A DNA stretch of 64,000 nt, taken from the NCBI GenBank assembly GCA_958299035.1, contig CATQJL010000223.1, positions 54,046,302 to 54,110,301 of the forward strand. Reading direction: 5' to 3'. Position numbers and translations under genes: made by a program. Of the stretch, positions 39,264 through 51,200 are shown piece by piece. The first letter of the stretch is position 1; the number at the start of each line of letters is the position of its first letter. The DNA comes from Cylicocyclus nassatus. Its lineage: Eukaryota > Nematoda > Chromadorea > Rhabditida > Strongylidae. Under the pieces are notes generated by a model. It was not told where the DNA came from, did not search any database, and worked only from the letters and a program-made list of their open reading frames with translations.

Positions 39264-42200
39264 CTGCAAGTTTTTTGTAAATAAGCAACAAGCCGAAAAA
39301 CTCCGGCGGACTGACTTCACATTTGTGGTTCTCGTTAGACTGCTTCGCTTGCTGTTCCCCAGTTTCTTTTTTCTTCGCTTTTTCGTTTGAGTTCGGCTCT
39401 TTTGGGCCATGTGCCGACTCACTCTGCCTGGTATCAGATAGCAAGAGGCGTTTCTTCTGAACATGAAAATCAAATTATTGAGACTGTTTTATTATTAATA
39501 TTTACTTACAATCATTTCAGGAGTGTCAAGCAGTGGCGTAGGCATGCCTATATTTTCAACGTATCCTTGTTGCTGCTGCTGTTTCTGCAACTAGAATAAA
39601 CTGCGATTTTCAAATCCTTGAGAGGAGGCTTTACACAAATGGGTAATCTTGAACAGTGTTTCAAATGATGAAGCGCTTATGTTTCGACTTCAAAGGAACA
39701 TCACAATGTTGCTAATTTTGCTTTTCAATAGTATTGAGCTTGGTGGTAAATTGTGAGGAATCGCAATAGTGAAGTCTTTGATGAACCATTGCTTTCAAGA
39801 GTTTATCAAAAATTTTGTCATTTTTTCTTAACTATATACTTCTAACATTGTTGATTTAAGTAATTGGGACATGTGCTGATAATTCACTGATTACATAGAA
39901 AGAAAAGCGGTTATAAGAAACGGTTAGCGGCTGAAGATCATAGTGCCACATAAGTGTTGTGGTACGCACTATCAACAATACGCTTGTGTTCAATATCTCA
40001 AAAGCAGGAAGTAGGGAAGTTTCTCGAATATAGGCAACGTAAAAGGTGCACCAAGATAGATGGTTCCTGAGCTTTGCTTTATTCCTTAGTTAAAAGTCCA
40101 GTGCATCTCAAAAAGTATCCGTTAACAAATTGTTCTCATTATTTTTCATGCAAGGTAATGTCTATGTACCTTTTCTACAATCTTACGAAAAAAAACCATC
40201 AAAAATCTGTTTCTTTCTTAGCAATTCTTAGAATATTGCAAATCTCAAGCTGTTTATGAGAACATAGCGTTAACAATTTTCATATGTACGGTACTCTTGA
40301 ATTGCATCCGTCCATAGCTCCCATAGTCTTTACCAAGCTCGGAGAAAAGCTTCAGCTTTCACCAAAATCAGTCATTACTCAAAAAGATATACATCTTTCT
40401 TTAGTTCTATTGCACTGCTGATTAATTTTTTGATCTTTAAGTAAGACATTTAGTTGATAAACTCTTAATCCTCTCGTTGAAAGAGGGGGGGGGGGGAGGG
40501 AGAGGGTGAGAAAGATTTGAAACACTTTTGTCAGCACCTAAAGATAATTTTGGGCTTTTAGAGACCATATTCCGGCTCATTTCTTCACATTTGCTCTTGA
40601 TTTTTGTAAGGTTCCATAGCGAACTAACAACTAGCTAATAATAGATTTTACAATGTTGATGCGTGTCTGTTTTTTATTTTGAACACCAAAACAATCTTTG
40701 TGAAGTTGAAAAGACAGTCTTCCTGCTGCCATAATCGCACTATGCACGATGTATGGAAACTTTCTGGCCTCCAGTTTTTCAAAAGAGAATTCTAACTCGA
40801 TTTTTGCTGTATTTGTTCGCTAAACATGGAGAACACTGAATCGACAAAGAAAAATCTTTAAAGGCAGCGTACACCCAAAATTTCACCTTCGATGTTTTTG
40901 TCATTCTGGGGCCTTTCCATGCCGCTGATTACAGTTATGTCATTGAAATCCTCCAAAAGTCCCAAAAAGCCCTGAATTCCGGGGACCCTCTCCTCAGGGG
41001 CGGACGAGTTTCGAACTGCTCGTCCCCGTCGGCATGCCAGCAGCTGCAACAGCATGACAGCCTGCAGTTGCAACTGCAACTGCTGCATATGCTGTCGTGG
41101 TTCGTCGCCCGAAGGAGGCGCACCGCAAAAAGCAACTGCACTGTTGCAACTGCAGTTGCAGATGCAACAGCATTGCAACAGCAACTGCAACGGCAACTGA
41201 AGCTTACGCTGTCGTGGATTCGTCCTGAGGAGGCGGAGTGAAAGAAATTTGAGAGGGGTTTCTCCGCTCAGAAGCAACATTGGGAGACCGGACCAAGGCA
41301 GTTGGTCTTCTTCTGGGCCCAGTATATACACGGTATAAAAGATCTAGGAAATCCTGTAACTTAGATTTAGGGTGTACGCTGCCTCTAAGTTACTCTAAGT
41401 AACCAATTTTTCTAGTTTCCTTGAAGAGGTGGAGTGCGTATTGATTTGCTTTACTTTTTGACCTCATAACACGGAGCGACTTTCCATTTATTCAATAATA
41501 AAAAGTCCCAATACTAGACTTTCTCTATATAACAAAAGTTTTCCAGTAGCATGCAAACAAAGTTTTCAATGTCGCTAGATAACAGCAGACAGTCTTGCAA
41601 GTTTGCGTTGAATTTAATTCGTTAATTGGAAGTCTTAATTTGATATGTATCTGTAACGCAACTCTCTACTCTCATCGTGTTCGTTTTCATGAATATGTAA
41701 TTATGCTTTTGAGGATAAAGCATTTTTGGAGTTGGATTCTCTGAAGAAAAAATTTAAAAACTGGATCTCTTTCCTTCAAAATACGGTCTAAAAGGATTTC
41801 AGATAATTTACATAGTTTTCTGTGCAACATGTTTTTTTCTTTGTAAGAAGCATTTCAAGGAAAGAGGTCTGGAAAACTATATTGATTGTGTTTCAGATTA
41901 AAAAAAATCATGGAAGCCTGGTTTTACTGAAATGATGGTTTCTAGGTTTGATGAGCACAATAAAACAAAAAGCGCGTCAAAATGAAATGAAAGTCTTCCG
42001 GCCATTCTCCGAACAACCTGTACAAAATAAACGCTCAAATTACAAACTCTTGATTGAGAAGCATACCGGTCTCAAACCAGCTGCTCTCATGTTCTGCAAT
42101 TCTGTGCAGAAATTGTAGGTTGCTCTACATCAGTACCAGTGACGGCCCCGGGATTTCCGTCCGGGGGGGGGGGGGGGAGGGAACGCTAAATTAATTTCAA

Positions 42201-45200
42201 ATGAAGGTGCGTGGCGACAGCCATATCCCCGAGAAAATTCCTCAGAATGCTAATTTGAATTTTTAAAAGATTTTAAAATTATTTTGATTATTTACAAAAA
42301 TACACGAGTCACTTGCACATTTTTGTGACCCATGCAGTAATTTTCAAAAATTCGGCGTGATGCGTTCCCGACTGCGCTATACTGATATCAGATTTACAAG
42401 ATTGTTTTGAACAATATTTTACACGTAAAGAATTAAAAGCATAAACAGCAGTTGAATTTCAATCTTGTGCTTGTAAGGGAAAAGCTTGCCTTTAACTAGC
42501 ATAAGGATTCGCTCTGTTATTGTGAAATGGATCTCTCCAAAACTTTGGCACCACATCGAGAGCTTGAATGTCAGAAATGAAAAACACGATTTTGCGTAAT
42601 CATAAAAGATGGGCCATAGGTGCAATGGGCGGAGCAATTTCTCTGCCCTCACCCTCCCTTCACTTTAAGGCCGGCTTCTGTATGACTCCCTTCACCTGAG
42701 GTTGAGACTAGGGTCAAGGCATAACGGCAGAATAAAACACCTATATCAAGTGGTGCACATTTTGTTTAAGAACTGCAGTCAGTGTTTGACACGACTGCAT
42801 TCCTACAGTTTTATATGAAAAGCGCAATCTTAAGATTTCCTGTCTCACTTAAAATCAAAGTGGTTTAGTTTCTAATAGCGAAATAAACCTAAAAATTTGA
42901 AAGATATGACTCTTTGAATAAGCAGCACCGTTCAAAGTATATATTGTTGCAGGGAAGAATTATGCAAGAGTGGGAAGTCTAGTCTGCTCAATGACAGAAG
43001 CACGTTCACTGAGGAGAATCAAATTTTATCTTCTTGAGAGCGTGATAGAAAATAAGGAAGCAGTAAGATCCCTTAATTTTAGAGCTTTCCACTTACATGC
43101 GAAGTCTCGCAAAATACCTTTCCTCCTCCAAACTAAGACATAATATAACTTACAAAATTAGCTGATATTGTGAGTTCGACTGCACGGAATCGACTGGGTT
43201 TCTGTAGGCGGAACGCACGCGAACTTGCCTCAACGCGGCTGCCGAGTACGGGCGCTATGATCACACATGCGCGCGAATGCCAATTTGTCCTGCAAGAGAC
43301 ACGAACGCGCGCGTTTAGCCTGGTCGATTCCGTGCAGTCAACTATAACCAGGGTCAAGCAAGGGGTGTGGCACACGATCGCTGGTTACGACAACCCCCCC
43401 CCCTGATTGCTGTCTTAATAACCCCCCCCCTGAACTATATACCTAAGATAGCATTACCAAAGTTAAGAAAGAGGTCAGGCACAAGTTTTTCGACCCCCCC
43501 CCCCCTCCCATGAAAGCCCTCAAACGACCCCTTCTTCCTCCTCTTAACCTCTGGACCTCAAAGTGTGACATTCTGGAGGACACCATCTTTTTCTAGAGAG
43601 TTTTCAGATTTCTGAGAGCTGTACGCCCGATTTTCTGTGACTGCACTTTACAATCACACGTAATTTGACGGCTGATTTTGATCTGAATGGGCACATTGAA
43701 AGGGTTCCAATGTAGCAAGAAGAAGCTACGTGCTCAATACTCATACCAGCAATGGAGCGCTTTCTGGATTTTGAAGGCAAGTTAAGGGGGTGCGGCACAC
43801 CCTCTTAAAAGCTACGGCAGCCGCAGCTTTTAAGGGAGTGTGCCGCACCCCATTAACTATATCAAAAAAACATTTTTAGCGGACAGTACTTATATGAATC
43901 AATAGCCTAAAACTTGTAGATTTCATAGGACTGTTTGGAGCCTGATTTGTCTTCTTAGCTCTAAGTAATATTTGGTGAAAGCACAGCGATCAAAAGCGAA
44001 AAATGGGAAAAACGAGATTTTGGTTGGCTTCTAATTCCACAGTTTGCAGGTCTTCTGAAGCGGGAATCCTGAGGTGGACAAAGAAGGAGTAGTGCTTTGT
44101 CTTGAGTGCAAAAATGGATGGCTAATTCGCCTTTGAAACAAAGCTAACCATGTTGGAATTTGACCATTACATTTAGGTAGCCTAGTATCTTGTTATCATT
44201 ATTATCAGATTACCCAACTACGACTCCCTCCCCTTTTGACTCCTCAATACGACCCCCCAGGTGTGGCGTGCCGCACCCCACGCTTGACCCTGACTATAAC
44301 TAAGTGAAATTCCTCATACCTCGCTTCGCAGAACAGCTAGAAAAAAGAACGGTTTACGTCGGCTTCTCGTTCTCCTAGGCTGCGTTCATACTGGTTCTCA
44401 AACTTGAAATAGTTCCAGCACAGCGTGCAGTCCGAACGCTTTGCTGGAACTGTTCCCGAACTTTTAGATCATATGAACGCAGCCTTACCTATCGAATGGT
44501 ATATGAACGTTGGTGCATAAAGCTTTCCCGCTTCAAAAAAATTTTGTTCCGGCGAATCGTGAAAGCCAAGCCATTGAGGGGGCGGTGTGGGGTAGGTTAT
44601 GATAAATATCTCCACTCCATTTTTGGAGAGTCGCAAGTTTTTTCCTTCAACAATCTATAAAGCATTAAATAGCTCACGATGCGGGGATTCGACATAAACC
44701 GCCTTTTTTTCCTAGCGTCCCTCTACGCGCGCGAGTTCATGACATTTAAGCTGAGAACATGCGCGTTTTGTGCGGAAATTTTTAAATGAATGAAGGCACC
44801 TAATTGTCTAACTATTCTGTGGAGCATGACTTTGCCATTCGACGTAGACTGTCCCTTTTTTCTAGCTTTCCTTCTCTTTCAGAAATGAAGCGCAAAGTAA
44901 TCACATAAAATCAGCTGATGCGGCAGCTAGATAAAACTTTCACATGTGAATTCACAGAAGACCTGAAAAAAAGCGACGGTCTACGTCGATTCTACGTGTT
45001 CCAAGCTTTCGAATGATGTGTTTACTAATGAGATATAAAGTTTCCTGAATCAAAAAAAGTCTTTGTTCGATGACTTTTCAATAACAAAGCATTGAAAAAT
45101 TCTTCATACTATACCTTTGTACCACTTAAATTCCCTCTGTGACCCCAGTCCCACTCGGCATTTAAGCTTATGCCAGCATTCCCCAAGGCCCAGTTACCCC

Positions 45201-48200
45201 CCCCCCCCCACCCCTCAATTCTTCTTTTAACACGTTTCGGACCGCGAAATCGCGCGCGGCAAAAAGGGTGTACTTTCAGCCGTTAGCCTACTAAGGGACC
45301 TTATTTCGCAGCCTGTGGGCCACATTTGTAATCAGCATTTCAGATAAGCTCCATATCCAAAGTTCTGAGTGAATTCGAAGTGTTTGAATTTTGTGAGGGA
45401 CTTTTGTGCTTTCTTGGAAGATAGGAGTAAGAACTCAGTTCCAAATAGTATTCAAAAGTATCCATGATGTACACGGTACACATCATTATTGAAGCTACGG
45501 TTTTTCTCTTTGGAATCGAAGCAAAGGAAAGTTGCGACGTCGCACGCGTCGTTCGCGTTGCCGCACTTAGTTGCAACTGATGTTCGACTTGCCCTCATAT
45601 CTCCTAAACAAATATACGTGGCACAGCTCTACAAAGTCATGAAAAGAAGGAGCTTAAGCATTTGACTTAAATACCTTGCGCAAAAAGAAAACCTCTTGTA
45701 TAGGTTAAAAAGAGCCTTCAAAGCGAGTGCTGCAGCATGTGCAACCGGTCCGAAACGTGTTAATAAAGCTTTCTTGAATCAAAAATGTCTCTGTTCAATG
45801 ACCTTTCAATAACAAAGCATTAAAAATTTTTTCATATTACGCCTCTGTGCGAATTAAATTCTTTCTGTGACCCCAGTCCCAGCCGCCATTTAAGCTTTCC
45901 TCAGTCACCTCAAGGTTCAGTTACCCCCTTCACCACTTCCCTTACTCTAGGTCAGAAATAGCCAAAACGCCCTTTACCTGGAGAGGACCTTGCTCCCCTA
46001 ATGCACTTATGGATGGGACTATTAATCATATCAGTTGACCACGCACAAACATGGAATGGTTAGGCTCCCGCCAGAGTGCCGAAGCCACGTCAGCGCTTCC
46101 CAGCGCCGAGCCAGCGCCGAGCTGTCCCATTAGGTCGGGGCGGGGCTAGCTGACCCTGTGCGGGCAAGGGCTACCAAAGCTTCTGGCAGATTCGATCGAT
46201 AGTCGGTGCATCTATCTGGCTGAGAACTAGGTCAGCTAGCCCCGCCCCAACGAAATGCACGTGTATCGATTGTGTACCGGCACAGCACTGGCGTGGCTTT
46301 CGCACTCTGGCGGGAGCCTTATTGCAACATACCTTTCGCCGTGGCTTAGGTACAGGGGGACTAGCGTCGATAGAGTCAATCTAAATAAAAACGTTTTGCC
46401 AGAAGTATAAAAATCAAGGATGAGTTTTGGTGCCAACTGACTTTTTCATTCAATTGCTTGACAAGTTCGTTGTTTCTGATCATCGTTGTGCTACTTATGT
46501 CTCCTTTATCTCTTCGCGGGTTGTCGTTTAGCTTGTCCACCTTCGTAACTGATGGCGGCGGCGGAGCTTGTCGTTTAGGAACCCTTTGAGAAACATCCGC
46601 TTTGACGTTTTTCGCTGCTCCTATTTCTTTATTTCTGTCTTTCACTTTCTCCCTTTCTGCCAGCAACACAGCAGCGATAAGGCGTGTTCTCTCCTTCTTT
46701 CCCAACTCTGCCATCCATGGTGGCAATTTCTCATCTTCGGTAGGCGCAGGTAGGGTATGAGATTCATAAAAATTGCTCGACGACGGAACCGAAACGACAT
46801 GTTCTTTACTGCTTGCTTCAAGTTTAACAGGGAACGGCTGTGGCTGTTGTTCGTTTATCTGAAAATTATTCCAAATACAAAAATAGAAGGGGTCAGAGAT
46901 TGCATTACTCTTCTAGATAGTGCTCGAAATGTCACAAAAGAAAATACGATAACAACATCTTTTTTCGAATGCAATATTTTGGATCATGTTATAATTTGTG
47001 ACAGTGTTCGGTGCATCTCCATAAGCGGATAATCTGCATTATTTTTTGAGCGACGACTTTTTTGAAAAATTGGGCTAAAGTCGCAAAATACTCAAAGAAG
47101 AAGGTAAACATTCAGTTTAGCGAGCTCCTCACAATTTCTTTGCCATAAAATAATAGAATATGGTTTAGGGTGTAATAGCAAGTTTTTTTTTGTATGGCAT
47201 CCTGCAATACTAGTTATAGAAAGCTATTTGACAAAGCCTTGCGATTGAGTTTTGACAGCTTATGTTCAATGAATATGAGCACTACAGAATAAAGTCGAAT
47301 AAATAATTAGAGCAGCACTATAAGGATCTTCTATTGCATCTTTCTTGGAGTGATATGTAATCTTCCTCTTGTATTTTGTAACGATAATCACTTACGGGAG
47401 TTACGGGAGGGGACAACGGGGCTTTCTGAACTGAGTTTCTCACTTTTTCACTGTTTGCTCGTTGGATGAAGATATCCTGCAGTTTCCTATAATGTAGAAT
47501 ATTCGTATTCGCAATTCGCAGGCCAAAGTAAACCGTCTATGCCATTTTAAGTCGGACAGATTCGTATGATTTTCTAATGTTGTGGCAATCAAATTTTATC
47601 GAATACTTAAGGGAAGCTCTTCCCATTTCTTTGCACCGTGTGCAATCTTAAACTTGCAAAAATTAAGTATGTGACATGCAAGTCAGATGAAAACACCAAG
47701 ATATGAAGGTATGATTAAGGCACGTTCGGTGAAGGTACCAGTGCGGAAACTTTAGGCTGATAAAAGACCACACCAAATTCGTAAGTTTGGCTCAATACGA
47801 AAGGTTTTTGCAATGCTTAAACAATTATTTGTCATTATCAGGTAATTTGCAGGACTGCTTTCTGCGCCTTTGTCTTATTTGATCGAAATATTTGCCCATC
47901 CCCAATAATAACATTTTTTTTGGTAATTCTCTGATTTAAGAAGGCACTCCGCTTTGACAGAGCACTTCATGGGAATTGACAAACATGCTTGCTAGTTATC
48001 AATAAAGGTTTTTGATCAGGGCCAAAGGAAACTTAAAGGCAGTGGACGGGCAAAATGGACCCCTGTCAGATTTTGGTAGTTTTGGGTAGTGGACCCCCCC
48101 AATTACACCGTAGCCCCAACCCCACTTCCAGATGATGCGCTAAGTCCTGAAAAAAGCGCTTCAAACTTCCACCAATAACGCCCACTCAATGGAAGTGGGC

Positions 48201-51200
48201 GGGGCTGGTGGAGTTTTGAAGCGCTTTTTTCAGGACTTAGCGCATGAATTGGAATGTGGGGTTGGGGCTACGGTGTACTTGGGGTGTCCACTACCCGAAA
48301 CTACCAAAATCTGACAGGGGTCCATTTTGCCTGTCCGCTGCCTTTAAGTAGTTTTCAGTTTCTAGGCTATACTGGAGATAAATGAAGATGCTTCTTCACC
48401 CTGTGCAGAAAGCCTACTTTCGGGGATTCAATTTTTTGTCGTTGTTAGGAAAGTTAACTGGTAAATGAGACTTAATCGCTCTTGCTTCACTATGGTCCAT
48501 CCAACATTAATATAATCAATTGTCGTGTAAATACTTGCTAAATAGCTACTAGGTTGTATTTTTTGACATCAATTCGGCTTCAGCTATTTATATTGTGGAG
48601 TAGATTTTCCGCTTAATATACTGTGCTTGCACTGAAGGTGAAATGCGGTAAAATTGCGCGTGAAAAATAGCTGCGCCTGTAACGTCGACCAATTGCGCGC
48701 GCAAAAGGCTGGCATTAATGGCTTGGCTTCTTTTTCACGCGCAAATTATACCGTATTTCACCTTCAGTGCAAGCACACCATTAAGCGGAAAATCTACTCG
48801 ACTGTATGTGGGAGTGGATGTGAGTGTGATGCTATCGAACAAGTTGCTAGCAAATTTTAGTGACTAGCTCAGACAATGCTAACAATTTTCTTAAGAGAAA
48901 TGCTTTTTAGCACCTACGTTTTGCTTAAAATCCCGCAACAGTGTGACTTTTATTGAATTCCAATAGATACTAGAAACAATGAAAAACTCCTTTCAGCGAT
49001 ACCTCAGATGCGAAGATCTAATTAGGTTCTGCATCGAAGGGAAAACAAAAAACGGACAGCACTCACAGATTAATATTAGTGTGTATTGTAAGATATCAGA
49101 ACATAGAAAAAAAATAAAAAACCTATACCTGACTTTGCCATCACTATCACCGGTATTCTCAGTGCTGATTTGTCGGACTATTGGTGGTGCTGGAGCTTTG
49201 TTCCTTTGATTCGGACTCTCTTCCATTGGCTTTGATGAACTCGGAATAGAAACGCTAAAAATATTCTGTCAGAAATTCAGTTCAAATTTTCGTTTTCACT
49301 TGTATACGAAACGAGAGGCTTGTTTCTAAATTCAAGTTGATGAAGCAGCAGCTCCTTTCTGTGATAATCTGATTGTAGCTCCACGTTACTTGAGAAGAAG
49401 CTATTAAACTAGCCGTTCTCTTACATGCTAGTTGATAGAAAAATAGAAAGTTTTGAGGTCTGAAAAAGAACTGTTTTTTTTAGGAAAGATTTCACTTTAA
49501 ACTCTTCATTCGTTTCGAAATATGGAAAAAGCTTTGTGAATTTGCTCTGTTGCCTGTTTTCCATTACTCACTTTTTTAAAAACGTATCGACTATCAATTA
49601 GAGAAAGGAACTCTTGTTTCGTTGTCGAGTCTATGAAATGCATCGCATGAATGGGATATTAGTCTCGATTATTTTGCGGTTCACAAGTCCATGAGTGTGT
49701 GGAACCGCGTGATGTTCGCTTAAATACTTCACTACATTAATTTCTGCTAAATTTGGCCTCTTTCAAACTAGCCACACCAGCTTCACCTGCAACAAAGATG
49801 CTAAAAAAGAATAATTTCATCGCTAATATTCTTCAGTACTGTTGTGCCAGACAGGTTTGGTAGGTGTTCTTTATTCCAATCAAAGCCTAACATTTCGACG
49901 CCTTTCGTCTTCCTCAAAGGCCTAACAATGGCTTAAAGCGTCATCTGTGAAAAGAGGCCATAAAGCACCATCCTCATTCCTGCTAGTTCTCTCGATCTTC
50001 GCTCAACATCCCTACCGCAAAAATTGTCAGCGCCATAAAATGAACATACTGTTGAGAACACCGCTATACCAGTTTCCGCACCGGAAGTGATGGTCTTGGC
50101 GGAAGGACTAAACCATACTATAAATGCACATAGCATGTGATCTATAGACTGCATAACGATATGAATGGAAGGAAGTCGTTAGTGACTGACAAGCATTCAT
50201 TTTTATTGTTCATTGCTGGATTTTTTGAAGAGTATTTTCACTTCTAAAAAGATCTATGAGACTGGAACGGGAGAGACTTAGCTCGGGCAGAAGTGATTTC
50301 ACTGACAACATGATGAATCAATGAGATAGGGATGAAGTGTCAAAAATAGAGATAATTATGCCTATGAATAGGTCACAACAATGCCATCGATATAAGGTTG
50401 AGCGAGGAGACGCTTCACATATAAAAATTACGATGCTATTTTTGATCATCGTACGCGTTACACGCCCAAATGCCCGTAGCTTCTCGATTGTGTCACCGAT
50501 AGTCGCACGCACTCTACTATGTAACGACTTGTTTTTGTATACGAATACAAAGTGAGAAAACACATTGAGCGCAAGGCATAACTTAATGTGCACCGTGCAT
50601 TTTAGCTTAGTAGTAGCACTCAAGAACACTAGAAGGCGTTATTGGTTACGGCTGATTTCAGGGTTTTAAGGCAAGTACCGGTCATTTGAATCCTTCCAAC
50701 CACTATAACTTGAAAAATAATTTTTTTAAAAAATATTTTGCAAAGACAATGCGTCTACAAAGCACGCTCGTTTTATCCTTCACAACATTTTTTAGGCAAT
50801 ATGCAAAGATGGCGAAAAAATACGATTTGAAAGCTACCCGGTTCGTCAGGATTCTCAAGCTCAGCTTTATAGAAATAATATGCAGTTGTTGTATAGCAAA
50901 ATTCAGGTTTACCCAATTTACTGACCTAGTAAAAGTGTCATTAGGGAAGAGTGCTTGAATGCTGCGAAAAGAATGAGCTTGGTGATTTGAGAAAATATTA
51001 GAAATGTCTTATTTCTGGTAGAAAAGATTGCGGACAAAAAGTTTCAAATTTCGACAAATTCTCTGGCAGGTAGAGTAATATTTCTATATTTTATTTTATA
51101 TATGCACTCATGGTGCGCCAAAACAACTCAACAACCTATTAGATCTAATATCGCATTCATGTCATCTAGCTCACAAGATACCTAAAAATAGCGTCTTAAC

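Larger units (their letters stand above)
39591..46441 (-). other. Large intron of the minus-strand gene, repeat-filled
   Basis: 6.85 kb between exons 9 and 8. It contains at least four inserted elements: a TTAA MITE at 40,862, a TIR element at 43,345, a TTAA MITE at 45,231 and a Harbinger-like MITE at 46,063. A hAT-like relative (about 42,137-42,340) and several poly-G/poly-C runs (40,486, 42,163, 43,388, 43,495, 45,198) are also present. No exon on either strand was convincing here. Confidence 0.6.

Noticed and set aside
46568..46753. Plus-strand frame of 61 codons
   Set aside because: It is antisense to the main exon of the minus-strand gene, which has phase-matched neighbours.
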